A stretch of 64,000 bases of DNA from Serratia sp. DD3 (GCF_000496755.2 NZ_AYKS02000071.1:62001-126000), one strand, 5' to 3'; positions 21,395-32,085 are shown, counted from the first letter of the stretch. The notes: generated by a model from the sequence alone, not told the origin. Numbers and translations are program-made.

Positions 21395-22156
21395 TTAGCG
21401 AACCGACCTGATTAGCTGCAATTCAACACTGAGCCTTATGGCATGCTTGGCATTGTTAACGCCTAACTTTTTAACTGCATTTCCAATATGAAATTTTACT
21501 GTGGTGAGTTTAATTCCTAAGATAAGTGCAATTTCCTGATAGGATTTCCCCATGCTTGCCCAATAAATAATTTCATTCTCGCGAGGGGAAAAGAAATTTC
21601 TCTGGTTTATTTTCTCAAAGTAGTTAGCATTATTCAGTTCTTGAGAAGTGTTAATGAGTTTTTCATGCGTTTTCATCAACAATAGCTGTAAACTATCTTG
21701 CTTATCTCTAATCAGCGGTTCAACACTATTATCACAATGGCTATCTATGATAATAGATAAAACCGCCAGATGATGAAGATGGTCATGCAACACGAAGGTA
21801 TAACCATGAGTAACATCATAACTTTTCGCCATATTAAATATTTTTGGCAGTTTAATTCCCGAGTTAATCATGATGTTTTTATCCCAAAAAAATGGGGTAA
21901 CTCGATGTGATGCAGTCACTAAAACCGGGTCGATATACTGAAAGTTGTTATTGACATAAAAATCAAACCATTCAGTTCTATTTGAAATCACTGAAAAATC
22001 AGCAGGGTTCTTTTTATTCATTATGGCATAAGCGTACTTTATATTATTAAACTCTTTTAGTTTTTTTTCTAGATAGCTTTTGATAGATGAATTAATGAGT
22101 TCGTTAGGTTTACTCTCTGATAATAAATGACAATCTTTATCAAGGCCTTCTATCAT
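21395..22156 (-). CDS. LuxR-family quorum-sensing regulator without an adjacent synthase (solo)
   Basis: The 253-residue protein has an N-terminal autoinducer-binding domain (about 20-170) and a C-terminal LuxR helix-turn-helix (about 190-250, SPRENEIIYWASMGKSYQEI). The six residues invariant in acyl-homoserine-lactone receptors are all there with the spacing of TraR: W63, Y67, D76, P77, W91, and G118 one residue off. It should therefore bind an acyl-homoserine lactone. No luxI-type gene is within the window, so it is an orphan or solo receptor. The gene is much richer in A+T than its neighbours, which suggests acquisition. No lux box was found upstream. Confidence 0.9.
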   Translation of the reverse strand: MIEGLDKDCHLLSESKPNELINSSIKSYLEKKLKEFNNIKYAYAIMNKKNPADFSVISNRTEWFDFYVNNNFQYIDPVLVTASHRVTPFFWDKNIMINSGIKLPKIFNMAKSYDVTHGYTFVLHDHLHHLAVLSIIIDSHCDNSVEPLIRDKQDSLQLLLMKTHEKLINTSQELNNANYFEKINQRNFFSPRENEIIYWASMGKSYQEIALILGIKLTTVKFHIGNAVKKLGVNNAKHAIRLSVELQLIRSVR

Positions 22157-22522
22157 ACTTAGCTGTCCATAATGAATTTTAAAATGTTTGACACATTATC
22201 CTTGAAGTTACTTGTGTTGGCTACGCTATATCACTTCACTTATAGCGTGGGCTATGCTCCCAAAAACGCTGAGTTTAAAGTGCCGCATTTTGCAAACTCC
22301 CTTGATGCCTCGTCAACCTTGAACCTGTTGCTGTCGCTATTCGGGCCTCATGGGGTAAGCTGAATGAACTAGGGTATCGTGCTGAACCGGCTTTTTGCAT
22401 ATCACACCACGGTTTTTATCGGGGGATTGTGACTTGTTGCTGGATTCTGGCTGTATATCTTACGGTCAACAGGTATACTGAGCCCCTCTATTAAATCCAC
22501 TTGTATCGCGTGCGAATTCAAC
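22157..22522. other. Gap between the LuxR gene and glyQ, with one short doubtful frame
   Basis: A 63-codon plus-strand frame (22172-22363) starts 15 bases from the LuxR start in the divergent direction. Its N-terminus is mildly hydrophobic (MNFKMFDTLSLKLLVLATLY). It has no recognisable family and no good ribosome-binding site. The remainder leads into glyQ and must hold the glyQS promoter, which I could not place. Confidence 0.3.
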
Positions 22523-23431
22523 ATGCAAAAGTTTGATACCAAGACCTTTCAGGGTCTGATCCTGACACTGCAGGACTATTGGGCGCGCCAGGGTTGCACT
22601 ATTGTTCAACCTTTGGACATGGAAGTTGGCGCAGGAACATCTCACCCGATGACCTGCTTGCGTGCTCTTGGCCCGGAGCCAATGGCTGCGGCCTATGTGC
22701 AACCTTCACGTCGCCCGACCGATGGCCGTTATGGGGAAAACCCCAACCGCCTGCAACACTATTATCAATTCCAGGTAGTGATTAAACCCTCACCGGAAAA
22801 TATTCAGGAACTGTACCTGGGTTCATTGAAAGAACTGGGGTTGGATCCTGCTATTCACGATATCCGTTTTGTTGAAGATAACTGGGAAAACCCGACACTA
22901 GGGGCCTGGGGATTAGGTTGGGAAGTGTGGTTGAACGGGATGGAAGTGACCCAGTTCACCTATTTTCAACAGGTTGGTGGTTTGGAATGTAAACCGGTCA
23001 CCGGCGAGATCACTTACGGTCTGGAACGCCTGGCGATGTATATCCAGGGTGTGGATAGCGTCTACGATTTGATTTGGAGCAACGGGCCATTGGGTATCAC
23101 CACCTATGGCGATGTGTTCCATCAAAACGAAGTGGAGCAATCCACCTACAACTTTGAGTATGCGGATGTAGATTTCCTGTTTTCCTGTTTTGAGCAATAC
23201 GAAAAGGAAGCGCAAACCCTATTGGCGTTGGAAAACCCCCTGCCATTACCTGCGTATGAACGTATTCTCAAAGCGGCCCATACCTTCAATTTGCTGGATG
23301 CGCGTAAGGCGATCTCGGTCACCGAACGTCAACGTTATATTTTGCGTATCCGCACGCTGACCAAAGCCGTTGCCGAGGCCTACTACGCTTCCCGCGAAGC
23401 GTTAGGCTTCCCGATGTGTAATAAGAAGTAA
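22523..23431 (+). CDS. glyQ: Glycyl-tRNA synthetase alpha subunit
   Basis: GlyQ is the catalytic alpha subunit of the bacterial alpha2beta2 glycyl-tRNA synthetase. The product has 302 residues, starting [20 protein letters not shown]. Class II synthetase motifs are readable: [39 protein letters not shown] (split by family motif 2) and the glycine-rich [10 protein letters not shown]. It is followed 9 bases later by glyS. Confidence 0.98.
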   Translation: MQKFDTKTFQGLILTLQDYWARQGCTIVQPLDMEVGAGTSHPMTCLRALGPEPMAAAYVQPSRRPTDGRYGENPNRLQHYYQFQVVIKPSPENIQELYLGSLKELGLDPAIHDIRFVEDNWENPTLGAWGLGWEVWLNGMEVTQFTYFQQVGGLECKPVTGEITYGLERLAMYIQGVDSVYDLIWSNGPLGITTYGDVFHQNEVEQSTYNFEYADVDFLFSCFEQYEKEAQTLLALENPLPLPAYERILKAAHTFNLLDARKAISVTERQRYILRIRTLTKAVAEAYYASREALGFPMCNKK

Positions 23432-23440
23432 GAGGCAGCT

Positions 23441-25510
23441 ATGACTCAACAGACTTTCCTGGTGGAAATCGGCACCGAAGAGCTGCCGCCGAAGGCTCTT
23501 CGCTCACTGGCAGAAGCTTTTGCTGCAGATTTTACGGCTGAACTTGATAATGCCGGCTTGGCACATGGCGAAGTGAGCTGGTTTGCTGCTCCGCGTCGCC
23601 TAGCATTAAAAGTGGCTAAACTCAGCGCGGCACAGGCTGACCGTGAAATTGAAAAACGTGGCCCGGCCATCGCTCAGGCATTCGATGCCAGCGGTCAGCC
23701 CAGTAAGGCCGCTGAGGGCTGGGCGCGTGGTTGCGGCATTACCGTTGATCAAGCTGAACGCCTGGTGACCGATAAAGGTGAATGGTTACTGTATCGCGCC
23801 CATGTTAAAGGCCAATCCGCACAGCAACTGTTGGCCGGTATGGTGAGCACGGCACTGTCAAAGCTGCCGATTCCCAAATTGATGCGTTGGGGTGATAAAG
23901 AAACCCAGTTCGTGCGTCCGGTACATACGGTGACCATGCTGCTAGGGGCAGAACTGATCCCAGGCACCGTGCTGGGCATCGATTCGGCTCGCACCATTCG
24001 TGGTCACCGTTTTATGGGTGAGCCAGAGTTTACTATTGAGAACGCCGATCAGTATCCGCAAATCCTGCAGGAGCGCGGTAAAGTGATCGCCGATTACGCA
24101 ACCCGCAAGGCGTTGATTAAACGTGATGCTGAACTGGCAGCACAGAAGATTGGTGGAAAAGCCGATCTGAGTGAGAGCCTGCTGGAGGAAGTGACTTCAT
24201 TGGTTGAGTGGCCGGTGGTGCTGACGGCAAAATTTGAAGAGAAATTCCTGGCAGTGCCTGCTGAAGCGTTGGTTTATACCATGAAGGGTGACCAGAAATA
24301 TTTTCCGGTCTACGATGCCGCTGGCAAACTGTTACCGAATTTTATCTTCGTCGCCAATATTGAGTCCCGAGACCCGCAGCAAATCATCTCTGGTAATGAG
24401 AAAGTGGTGCGTCCTCGTTTGGCGGATGCTGAATTCTTCTTTAATACTGACCGCAAGAAGCGTCTGGAAGATCATTTACCGCGCCTGGAAACGGTACTGT
24501 TTCAGCAGCAGTTGGGTACCCTGCGTGATAAGACTGACCGTATTCAAGCCATGGCCGGCTGGATTGCGGGCCAGATTGGTGCTGATGTTAATCACGCAAC
24601 GCGTGCCGGGCTGCTGTCGAAGTGCGACCTGATGACCAATATGGTGTTCGAATTCACCGATACTCAGGGTGTGATGGGGATGCACTACGCACGCCATGAT
24701 GGTGAAGCCGAGGACGTAGCTGTTGCGCTTAACGAGCAGTATCAGCCACGCTTTGCGGGTGATGAACTGCCTCAATCGCTGGTGGCTTGCTCGTTGGCAA
24801 TCGCTGACAAAATGGACACGCTGGTCGGTATTTTTGGTATTGGCCAGCATCCAAAAGGTGATAAAGACCCGTTTGCTTTACGCCGTGCTGCGTTGGGCGT
24901 GCTGCGTATCATCGTTGAGAAAAACCTGTCACTGGATTTGCAAACCCTGACCGAAGAGGCTGCGCGCCTGTATGGCAGCAAGCTGACCAATGCCAAGGTG
25001 GTGGATGATGTCATCGACTTTATGTTGGGGCGTTTCCGTACCTGGTATCAGGAAGCAGGCCATGCAGTGGATACTATCCAGGCGGTATTGGCGCGTCGCC
25101 CAACCCGGCCGGCAGACTTTGATGCACGGGTGAAGGCGGTAACACATTTCCGTACCTTGGCTGAGGCCACCGCGTTGGCTGCGGCTAACAAGCGTGTTTC
25201 CAATATCTTAGCCAAATCCAACGATGTATTGCTGGATCAGGTTCAAGCCTCGGTATTGAAAGAGCCGACAGAGCTGAAATTAGCCACTCATCTGGTGGTG
25301 TTGCGTGACAAGCTGGAACCTTTGTTTGCTGCAGGTCGTTATCAGGAAGCATTGGTTGAACTGGCGGCGTTGCGTGAGACGGTTGATGCGTTCTTCGACA
25401 GTGTGATGGTGATGGCTGAAGATGATGCGGTGCGGGTGAATCGCTTGACGTTGCTGAGTAAGTTGCGTGAGCTGTTCCTGCAAGTAGCGGATATTTCGGT
25501 GTTGCAGTAA
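23441..25510 (+). CDS. glyS: Glycyl-tRNA synthetase beta subunit
   Basis: GlyS is the tRNA-recognising beta subunit, 689 residues as in E. coli. It begins [20 protein letters not shown], the family start. An HD-like domain is seen in the middle ([28 protein letters not shown]), and the C-terminus carries the anticodon-binding domain. It is operonic with glyQ and ends at a strong terminator. Confidence 0.98.
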   Translation: MTQQTFLVEIGTEELPPKALRSLAEAFAADFTAELDNAGLAHGEVSWFAAPRRLALKVAKLSAAQADREIEKRGPAIAQAFDASGQPSKAAEGWARGCGITVDQAERLVTDKGEWLLYRAHVKGQSAQQLLAGMVSTALSKLPIPKLMRWGDKETQFVRPVHTVTMLLGAELIPGTVLGIDSARTIRGHRFMGEPEFTIENADQYPQILQERGKVIADYATRKALIKRDAELAAQKIGGKADLSESLLEEVTSLVEWPVVLTAKFEEKFLAVPAEALVYTMKGDQKYFPVYDAAGKLLPNFIFVANIESRDPQQIISGNEKVVRPRLADAEFFFNTDRKKRLEDHLPRLETVLFQQQLGTLRDKTDRIQAMAGWIAGQIGADVNHATRAGLLSKCDLMTNMVFEFTDTQGVMGMHYARHDGEAEDVAVALNEQYQPRFAGDELPQSLVACSLAIADKMDTLVGIFGIGQHPKGDKDPFALRRAALGVLRIIVEKNLSLDLQTLTEEAARLYGSKLTNAKVVDDVIDFMLGRFRTWYQEAGHAVDTIQAVLARRPTRPADFDARVKAVTHFRTLAEATALAAANKRVSNILAKSNDVLLDQVQASVLKEPTELKLATHLVVLRDKLEPLFAAGRYQEALVELAALRETVDAFFDSVMVMAEDDAVRVNRLTLLSKLRELFLQVADISVLQ

Positions 25511-25525
25511 GGGTAAAGTATTAAT

Positions 25526-25551
25526 GAAAAGGCGCCTGAGGGCGCTTTTTC
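25526..25551 (+). terminator. glyQS terminator
   Basis: GCGCC (25532-25536) pairs with GGCGC (25541-25545) around TGAG, flanked by AAAA and a TTTTT run. Confidence 0.88.
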
Positions 25552-25699
25552 ATCATCATGAGAATCCGTCGGTTATTCTGGGCTGAACGTTGAATCACGT
25601 ATCCTATAGCAGGGAGTTGATCTATTCTTATCTGCAACGGAGTGCAACATAAGGCATGGAGCCAGATAAAAGAGACATTAATAACGGGAGTTATGTCAC

Positions 25700-26419
25700 A
25701 TGGCGGTAGGGATCCAAAGCAGAGGCTTTTCGCGTTGGTTGGCACCGGTATTTGCATTGTTGGTCGTGATGCAACTGACCGCCTGCGGCGATAAAGAGCC
25801 AGAACAGCGTAAAGCGTTTATTGATTATTTACATAATACGGTGATGCGTAGCGGTGTACACATTCCAACGTTGAGTGAAGACCAAAAACAGAAATTTGGC
25901 ACTTATGTGAGTGATTACGCCATTCTGGTGGGTTTTTCTCAGCAATTGTCGAAATCGGTTGAGGCAAGTCTGACACCAGCACTGGAACAGATTAATCAAA
26001 TTCGCACCGCACAAGACTATATCGCTAAGCGCGATACCTTGCAGCAATCGTTGGGTGCATTGAACCTGTTGGGTCAACAGATACAGTCAGCGAAGTTACA
26101 GGCGGATAGCGCCCGTGCCGCGTTGAAGCAACCTGATGATTTGAAAGCGGTGTATAGCCAGGTGTATGACAAGATTGTTACCACACCAAGCAATAGCTTG
26201 ATGCCAGTGATCCCAACCACCAGCAGTTTTGTTCAGGAACTGGTGCTAGTTGGGGATTTCTTGCAGGCTCAGGGTAATCAGGTGAGTTTCAATAATGGCG
26301 GTGTACAGTTCCGTACTCAGCAGCAGGTGGCGCAGTACAACACCATGATGTCCAATCTGGTGGCTAAGCAGCAGGATTGGCTCAATGCACAGAAAACGGT
26401 GCAGGCAGTGATGCAGTAA
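25700..26419 (+). CDS. yiaF: DUF3053 lipoprotein YiaF
   Basis: This predicted lipoprotein of 239 residues has unknown function. The N-terminal signal (RWLAPVFALLVVMQLTAC) ends in the lipobox LTAC with the cysteine near residue 29. The mature part is helical with DUF3053-like sequence (FIDYLHNTVMRSGVHIPTLS) and a repeated Gln-rich tail. The gene is monocistronic, downstream of glyS as in E. coli. Confidence 0.9.
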   Translation: MAVGIQSRGFSRWLAPVFALLVVMQLTACGDKEPEQRKAFIDYLHNTVMRSGVHIPTLSEDQKQKFGTYVSDYAILVGFSQQLSKSVEASLTPALEQINQIRTAQDYIAKRDTLQQSLGALNLLGQQIQSAKLQADSARAALKQPDDLKAVYSQVYDKIVTTPSNSLMPVIPTTSSFVQELVLVGDFLQAQGNQVSFNNGGVQFRTQQQVAQYNTMMSNLVAKQQDWLNAQKTVQAVMQ

Positions 26420-26430
26420 GCAAAACTATC

Positions 26431-26475
26431 CAGGTACATTCGAGCGGCTTTCAGGCTGTAGTTTGAATGTACCTG
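26431..26475 (+). terminator. Long hairpin after yiaF
   Basis: CAGGTACATTC (26431-26441) and GAATGTACCTG (26465-26475) are exact 11-base inverted repeats. A T-rich run (26487-26495) comes 11 bases later, so it may be a terminator or transcript-end stabiliser. The rest of 26420-26715 shows no gene. Confidence 0.5.
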
Positions 26476-26715
26476 AGTATGGGTTCCCCTTTTTTCAACG
26501 CCTTGTCATCCTTCCGTACCCTGATCTCTATACTACACTTCAGTTATCGGGCCGAAAACGCGTGGTCGAAGCATAACTATGGCCAAGTTCAATTAACTTG
26601 CAGGATAAAACATCTGGCTTTTTGAATACCCCGGCGACTTGTTTGACGATGGGTATATTCAACAGCGCCGTAAAATACGGGAACAGAGCCATTCGGTCAG
26701 TTGGAGGTCATTATC

Positions 26716-27624
26716 GTGCCCAGTACTCAACGTGAACAACAGCTTTTAAGGCGCTCAATTTATGGTGCTCTTGGGATATCTTGTTTGAGTATCACCTTCG
26801 GTTTTATTACCGGCTCAAGATCGATCATGTTTGATGGTATGTACGCCATATTGGATGCGACCCTATCCGGCTTGGCGTTATTCGTATTACGGCTAATCGG
26901 GCAAAACCCGAGCAGTCGCCGTTTTCAATACGGTTTTTGGCACGTAGAACCCTTGGTTCTGGTATTTAACGGCAGCCTACTGTTGTTACTCTGTCTGTAT
27001 GCTTTTATTAACGCGATTCAAAGTCTTTTGGGAGGGGGAAATCATTTTGAGTTAGGGTGGGCGATAGCCTATGCCTTTAGTATCACCGTCATTTGTTTTG
27101 CGATATTTTTGAAACAAAAAAACGCTAACAAAGGGATATCTTCCCCACTGGTCGAGTTGGACGTGCGGGGCTGGATGATCTCCACAGCGATCAGTGCCGC
27201 GATCTTTGTCGCTTTTATCCTCGCCTGGTTTTTACAAGACACGCGCTTTGCCTATCTGGTCCCCTATGTGGATTCGATGATACTGGCAGTCCTGATCCTG
27301 TTTGTCATGCCAATGCCGGCCAAAATAATCTTTAATGCCATAAAAGAAGTTCTGATGATGACACCTGCAGCATTGGATAAAAAGGTGGAAGAGTTAATGC
27401 AACAACTTAGCCGTGAATACGGCTTCATCAAATATTCCCACTATGAAACACGTATAGGTCGCGGATTATTCTTGGAGATCTATGTCGTTCTGCCAGAAAG
27501 CATGGAACATATCGGCATCAGCCAGTTGGATTTGATTCGTGAGCGTATTGTCCAGGTTATAAAGGATCCAGAATTGGATTTGTGGATCAGTGTTTCTTTT
27601 TGCCGGCATGAAAAATGGCTTTGA
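26716..27624 (+). CDS. Cation diffusion facilitator family transporter
   Basis: This inner-membrane protein of 302 residues resembles the cation-efflux (CDF) family, which exports divalent metals against protons. GTG 26716 is chosen because GGAGG (26703-26707) lies 8 bases upstream; the TTG at 26701 overlaps that site. The transmembrane pattern fits six helices over about 15-205 and a soluble C-terminal domain after. Metal-site residues in helix 2 read FDGMYAILD (DxxxD spacing). The usual HxxxD of helix 5 is not obvious (ELDVRGWMIS), so the metal or the activity may differ. The C-terminal cytoplasmic fold (ETRIGRGLFLEIYVVL) is typical. Confidence 0.85.
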   Translation: MPSTQREQQLLRRSIYGALGISCLSITFGFITGSRSIMFDGMYAILDATLSGLALFVLRLIGQNPSSRRFQYGFWHVEPLVLVFNGSLLLLLCLYAFINAIQSLLGGGNHFELGWAIAYAFSITVICFAIFLKQKNANKGISSPLVELDVRGWMISTAISAAIFVAFILAWFLQDTRFAYLVPYVDSMILAVLILFVMPMPAKIIFNAIKEVLMMTPAALDKKVEELMQQLSREYGFIKYSHYETRIGRGLFLEIYVVLPESMEHIGISQLDLIRERIVQVIKDPELDLWISVSFCRHEKWL

Positions 27625-27784
27625 GTGTCAGCCAGAGATGTGGGTCGCTGAGTTTGCCTGGTCAGCTCTCTGGCAGAGTGGGTGCCGCAGGGAAGATCCC
27701 ATTCAAGAGCGCGGTTCGCTTGTGGTGCGTAAAATAAATCGTGATCAATGTATCAATTTAAGAACAAACCCTTCGGCCAATAAC

Positions 27785-27798
27785 GTGATTTTAATCAC
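27785..27798. promoter_or_regulatory. CRP site 1 upstream of mtlA
   Basis: GTGATTTTAATCAC is a palindrome with the CRP half-sites GTGA/TCAC spaced by 6 bases. It is 264 bp before the mtlA start. Confidence 0.75.
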
Positions 27799-27857
27799 GT
27801 TATTGGCTGGCGGTGACGCTTTATTGGTGTCTATTATTTCTAATATCGAAAGTAATT

Positions 27858-27871
27858 GTGATTTCAATCAC
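27858..27871. promoter_or_regulatory. CRP site 2 upstream of mtlA
   Basis: GTGATTTCAATCAC, with TT before and TA after; half-sites and spacing fit CRP. Confidence 0.75.
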
Positions 27872-27901
27872 TAAATCCACTGGGTTAACCCCCTCTGTTG
27901 T

Positions 27902-27915
27902 GTGATTTTAATCAC
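27902..27915. promoter_or_regulatory. CRP site 3 upstream of mtlA
   Basis: TGTGATTTTAATCACG, the closest of the three to the full CRP consensus. Sites 1, 2 and 3 are 73 and 44 bases apart. Together they indicate catabolite control of the mannitol operon. The rest of 27625-28048 shows no gene. Confidence 0.8.
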
Positions 27916-28048
27916 GTTTCTTGGGTGAGGTTCGCGTAGTCAGAGGAGCGTGGTAGAGTCCATTTCGCAAACAGCAGCAACACGGCTGGATATGACAACA
28001 ATGAATGCGCGCTCTTATTGTCAGCGCGTAGCAATAGGGGGGTGTTTT

Positions 28049-29965
28049 ATGTTTTCACCAGATATCAAGGTTAAAGTGCAAAACTTTGGCCGTTTCCTAA
28101 GCAATATGGTTATGCCCAACATCGGCGCATTTATCGCCTGGGGTATTATCACCGCATTATTTATCCCTACCGGTTGGGTGCCAAATGAGACATTGGCCAA
28201 GCTGGTTGGGCCAATGATCACCTATCTGTTGCCACTGTTGATCGGTTATACCGGCGGTAAATTGGTGGGTGGCGATCGTGGTGGTGTGGTTGGTGCAATT
28301 ACCACCATGGGTGTCGTGGTGGGTGCTGATATCCCGATGTTCCTCGGTGCCATGATCGCGGGTCCGCTGGGTGGTTGGGCGATTAAGCATTTTGACCGCT
28401 GGGTAGATGGCAAGATCAAAAGTGGTTTTGAGATGTTGGTGAACAACTTCTCCGCCGGTATCATCGGTATGCTGCTGGCACTTATCTCCTTTATGGGGAT
28501 TGGGCCATTGGTCGAAGCGCTCTCCAAAATTCTGGCGGCGGGTGTACATGTCATGGTGGTTAATAACCTGCTGCCATTGACCTCGATCTTTGTTGAACCA
28601 GCAAAAATTCTGTTCCTGAACAACGCCATCAACCACGGTATCTTCTCGCCGCTGGGTATTCAGCAAGCCTCAGAGGCTGGCAAGTCTATCTTCTTCCTGA
28701 TTGAAGCCAACCCGGGCCCAGGTATGGGAGTCTTGATGGCTTATATGTTCTTTGGCCGTGGTAGTGCCAAACAGTCTGCTGGTGGTGCCGCTATCATCCA
28801 CTTCCTGGGTGGTATCCATGAAATTTACTTCCCTTATGTACTGATGAATCCACGCCTGCTGCTGGCGGTGATTCTGGGTGGTATGACAGGCGTATTCACG
28901 CTGACGGTGTTGAATGGGGGTCTGGTATCGCCGGCTTCCCCAGGGTCGATTCTGGCCGTATTGGCAATGACGCCAAAAGGGGCCTATTTCGCCAATTTGG
29001 CTGCCATCTTCGCTGCTTTCCTGGTCTCCTTCCTGGTTTCTTCTTTCCTGCTGAAAACGTCGAAAGTTAAAGAGGAAGAGGGTCTGGAACAAGCCACCCG
29101 TCGTATGCAGGAGATGAAGGCGCAATCCAAAGGAGCTAAAGCGCCTAATGGAGCGGTAGATGGTGATCTGAGTACCGTGCGTAAAATTATTGTGGCTTGT
29201 GATGCGGGTATGGGTTCCAGTGCGATGGGGGCGGGTGTTCTGCGTAAGAAAGTGACAGATGCAGGACTGAAAAATATCTCTGTTACCAATTGCGCGATCA
29301 ACAGTTTGCCGGAAGATGTCGATCTGGTGATTACCCACCGTGATTTGACGGAACGTGCCATGCGTCATGCACCACAAGCACAGCATATTTCATTAACCAA
29401 TTTCCTGGACAGTCAGTTATACAGTGATTTGACCGCACGCCTGCTAGCCGCTCACAAAACCAGCGAAACAGAACAGAAAGTGATTTCAACGTTGGATGAC
29501 AGCTTTGAAGCTAGCGAAAAGAACCTGTTTAAATTGAGTGAAAATAATGTGTTCCTCGGTCTACAGGCTAGCGACAAACAGCAGGCAATTCGCTTTGCTG
29601 GTGAGCAATTGGTGAAGGGCGGCTATGTGGAACCTGAATACGTAGAGGCGATGCTGGAGCGTGAAAAGCTCACTTCTACCTACTTGGGAGAGTCGATTGC
29701 CGTACCACATGGCACCATCGAAGCGAAAGATCGCGTACTGCGTACTGGCGTGGTGTTCTGTCAATATCCGCAAGGCGTGCGTTTTGGTGACGGTGAGGAT
29801 GAGGTTGCCCGTCTGGTGATTGGTATTGCAGCCCGTAATAATGAGCATATTCAGGTGATTACTTGTCTAACCAATGCATTGGATGATGAAACGGTTATTG
29901 AGCGGTTAGCTAATACGGCAAGCGTCCAAGAAGTTTTGGAACTACTTGGTAGTAAGAAGAGCTAA
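28049..29965 (+). CDS. mtlA: Mannitol-specific PTS enzyme IICBA
   Basis: MtlA imports and phosphorylates mannitol to mannitol-1-phosphate. Starting at ATG 28049 ([20 protein letters not shown]) it is 638 residues, one more than E. coli. The IIC membrane domain covers about 1-345, with the substrate loop [16 protein letters not shown]. The IIB domain (about 375-470) has the phosphorylated cysteine in [17 protein letters not shown]. The IIA domain (about 490-638) has the phosphorylated histidine in [11 protein letters not shown]. The frame is open 33 codons further up but that lacks family match. Upstream CRP sites and downstream mtlD-mtlR complete the operon. Confidence 0.98.
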   Translation: MFSPDIKVKVQNFGRFLSNMVMPNIGAFIAWGIITALFIPTGWVPNETLAKLVGPMITYLLPLLIGYTGGKLVGGDRGGVVGAITTMGVVVGADIPMFLGAMIAGPLGGWAIKHFDRWVDGKIKSGFEMLVNNFSAGIIGMLLALISFMGIGPLVEALSKILAAGVHVMVVNNLLPLTSIFVEPAKILFLNNAINHGIFSPLGIQQASEAGKSIFFLIEANPGPGMGVLMAYMFFGRGSAKQSAGGAAIIHFLGGIHEIYFPYVLMNPRLLLAVILGGMTGVFTLTVLNGGLVSPASPGSILAVLAMTPKGAYFANLAAIFAAFLVSFLVSSFLLKTSKVKEEEGLEQATRRMQEMKAQSKGAKAPNGAVDGDLSTVRKIIVACDAGMGSSAMGAGVLRKKVTDAGLKNISVTNCAINSLPEDVDLVITHRDLTERAMRHAPQAQHISLTNFLDSQLYSDLTARLLAAHKTSETEQKVISTLDDSFEASEKNLFKLSENNVFLGLQASDKQQAIRFAGEQLVKGGYVEPEYVEAMLEREKLTSTYLGESIAVPHGTIEAKDRVLRTGVVFCQYPQGVRFGDGEDEVARLVIGIAARNNEHIQVITCLTNALDDETVIERLANTASVQEVLELLGSKKS

Positions 29966-29983
29966 TATCACAGCACTGTTTTA

Positions 29984-30008
29984 AAGGGTGCACCGGGTGT
30001 GCACCCTT
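29984..30008 (+). other. Intercistronic hairpin between mtlA and mtlD
   Basis: AAGGGTGCAC (29984-29993) pairs with GTGCACCCTT (29999-30008), a 10-base perfect stem with a 5-base loop. It has no U-tract, so it more likely protects or sets the relative level of the mtlA and mtlD message than ends it. Confidence 0.65.
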
Positions 30009-30030
30009 CGATATTAACAAAGGTAGAACT

Positions 30031-31185
30031 ATGAAAGCATTACACTTCGGCGCGGGTAATATCGGCCGTGGGTTCATCGGCAAGTTACTGGCTGATGCTC
30101 ATGCCGAACTGACTTTTGCTGACGTTAACCAGACGTTGTTGGATGAACTGAACCAACGTAAAAGCTACCAGGTACACGTGGTAGGTGATGAATCACGTAT
30201 TGAACAAGTGAATAATGTCAGTGCGGTTAACAGCGGCAGTGAGCAGGCGGTGGATTTGATTGCTGAGGCGGATATTGTGACAACAGCAGTTGGCCCACAG
30301 GTCTTGGCTAAAATCGCCGGGACTATTGCCAAGGGGTTGATTAAACGCCATCAACAAGGAAACACCCAGCCACTCAATATCATTGCTTGTGAAAATATGG
30401 TGCGCGGCACCAGCCAGCTCAAGCACTCTGTTTTCGACGTATTGCCGCAGGATGAGCAGGCTTGGGTTGAGCAGCATGTCGGGTTTGTGGATTCTGCCGT
30501 AGACCGTATCGTGCCACCCGCGGAAGCCAACAGCAGCGATCCGCTGGAAGTTACCGTGGAAACGTTCAGCGAATGGATTGTGGATCAGACTCAGTTCAAG
30601 GGGCCCCCGCCTGCTATTGCGGGTATGGAGTTGACTGACAACCTGATGGCGTTCGTTGAACGCAAGTTGTTCACTCTTAATACTGGCCATGCAATCACGG
30701 CTTATCTGGGGCAGCGCGCCAACTTACTGACGATTCGTGATGCTATTCTCGACCCACAAGTTCGTCAGGTGGTACGAGGGGCGATGGAAGAGAGTGGTGC
30801 GGTGTTGATCAAGCGTTATGGCTTTGATGCGGATAAACATGCCGCTTATATCAACAAAATCCTCTCTCGCTTTGAAAACCCCTATCTGCATGATGATGTT
30901 GAGCGTGTTGGGCGCCAGCCACTGCGTAAACTCAGTGCAGGCGACCGCTTGATTAAGCCATTGTTGGGAACATTGGAATACGATTTGCCACATGGCAACC
31001 TGATAAAAGGGATTGCGGCCGCCATGAGTTACCGCAGTGAACAAGACCCGCAGGCCAAAGAGTTGGTAGAATTGCTGGAAAAACTGGGGCCAAAAGCGGC
31101 ACTGATACAAATTTCTGGCTTACCGGCTGACAGCAAGGTGGTGGAAGAGGCGGTGGCTGCGTATAACACCATGCAGTCGCAGTAA
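30031..31185 (+). CDS. mtlD: Mannitol-1-phosphate 5-dehydrogenase
   Basis: MtlD oxidises mannitol-1-phosphate to fructose-6-phosphate with NAD. The 384-residue protein starts [20 protein letters not shown], where GAGNIGRGF is the NAD-binding loop. The polyol-dehydrogenase signature [20 protein letters not shown] lies near the middle. It is 65 bp downstream of mtlA, past a hairpin, in the same operon. Confidence 0.98.
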   Translation: MKALHFGAGNIGRGFIGKLLADAHAELTFADVNQTLLDELNQRKSYQVHVVGDESRIEQVNNVSAVNSGSEQAVDLIAEADIVTTAVGPQVLAKIAGTIAKGLIKRHQQGNTQPLNIIACENMVRGTSQLKHSVFDVLPQDEQAWVEQHVGFVDSAVDRIVPPAEANSSDPLEVTVETFSEWIVDQTQFKGPPPAIAGMELTDNLMAFVERKLFTLNTGHAITAYLGQRANLLTIRDAILDPQVRQVVRGAMEESGAVLIKRYGFDADKHAAYINKILSRFENPYLHDDVERVGRQPLRKLSAGDRLIKPLLGTLEYDLPHGNLIKGIAAAMSYRSEQDPQAKELVELLEKLGPKAALIQISGLPADSKVVEEAVAAYNTMQSQ

Positions 31186-31250
31186 ATTCCATGGCGCAAT
31201 AAATCGGTGTCAATAAACACTCCCTTACTTCACGGATAACGGTTAGGATG

Positions 31251-31272
31251 CAGGGCAAATTTTTTTGCCCTG
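31251..31272 (+). other. Hairpin between mtlD and mtlR
   Basis: CAGGGCAAA (31251-31259) pairs with TTTGCCCTG (31264-31272); the loop is TTTT. No U-tract follows. It could act as a partial terminator lowering mtlR expression. Confidence 0.5.
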
Positions 31273-31328
31273 GCCTATATTGATTTCCGCTAAGAAAGGG
31301 CACCCCTAATGCTGTTCGAAAAGTGACG

Positions 31329-31886
31329 ATGATTGACACAAAGGCATTTGAAAACAAAGTATTGGAAAAACTGAATGCTGGCAAAACGGTACGTAGCTTT
31401 CTGATCGCAGCGGTCGAGTTGTTAGCCGAAGCACTGAACGTATTAGTGGTGCAGGTATTTCGTAAAGACGATTATGCGGTGAAGTATGCCGTCGAACCCC
31501 TATTGTCTGGTGCTGGCCCGCTTGGTGAACTCTCAGTTCGCCTTAAACTGATGTATGGCCTGGGGGTTATTTCACGGCATGAATATGAAGATGCCGAGTT
31601 GCTGATGGCAATGCGCGAAGAGTTGAATCATGATGGCACTGAATATCGCTTTATTGATGATGAAATCCTGGGGCCCTTTGGTGAACTGCACTGTGTGAGT
31701 GAACTCCCCCCAGTACCCACCTTTTTACAGCCGAGTGAAGCGGATGAGTCGTTGATTGCCATGCAACACCAGCGCTATCAACAGATGGTACGTTCCACCA
31801 TGGTGTTATCGCTTACCGAACTACTGGCTGGCATTGGTGCTAAACAACCGTCCAGGCTCTCGCCACTGGGTGAGCAAAAATCGTAG
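31329..31886 (+). CDS. mtlR: Mannitol operon repressor MtlR
   Basis: MtlR (MltR family) represses the mannitol operon; in E. coli it has no recognisable DNA-binding fold and acts as a transcription-level corepressor. The product has about 185 residues. The family core KTVRSFLIAAVELLAEALNV and FRKDDYAVKYAVEPLL is intact. ATG 31329 is preferred; the GTG two codons upstream (31323) is equally possible. A tiny frame MLFEK (31309-31326) overlaps just upstream and might affect initiation. The N-terminus is shorter than in E. coli. Confidence 0.94.
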   Translation: MIDTKAFENKVLEKLNAGKTVRSFLIAAVELLAEALNVLVVQVFRKDDYAVKYAVEPLLSGAGPLGELSVRLKLMYGLGVISRHEYEDAELLMAMREELNHDGTEYRFIDDEILGPFGELHCVSELPPVPTFLQPSEADESLIAMQHQRYQQMVRSTMVLSLTELLAGIGAKQPSRLSPLGEQKS

Positions 31887-32085
31887 TAGCATACCGAGAT
31901 AGATGAATATCATCTAATTCGCGTTGAGCCCCAGAACCAAGAGTGACCTTTTAGGTGGCTTCAACGAAATGATCCGATACATTCCGGTTTTGCTTCGTGG
32001 CTGCCATCAGGTAAATGCGCACTCATCCGACAATCTCATGTAAACGTTGCGTTTTATTGCTGCCTTATACTGCTCCATAACAAGC
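31887..32085. other. Non-coding stretch between mtlR and the left repeat
   Basis: No convincing frame or RNA gene is visible. From about 32045 on it resembles the sequence beyond the yicC terminator (35020-35058) at reduced identity, so the duplication may extend further left than the near-identical core. Confidence 0.4.

Noticed and set aside
22172..22363. 63-codon frame divergent from the LuxR gene, considered as a missing luxI remnant
   Set aside because: No autoinducer-synthase motif is present and the start lacks a ribosome-binding site.
28670..29386. Long minus-strand frame opposite mtlA (238 codons)
   Set aside because: It lies wholly antisense to a highly conserved gene and has no family resemblance; the other long frames opposite mtlA, yicC (35171-35878), gyrB and glyS are likewise shadows.
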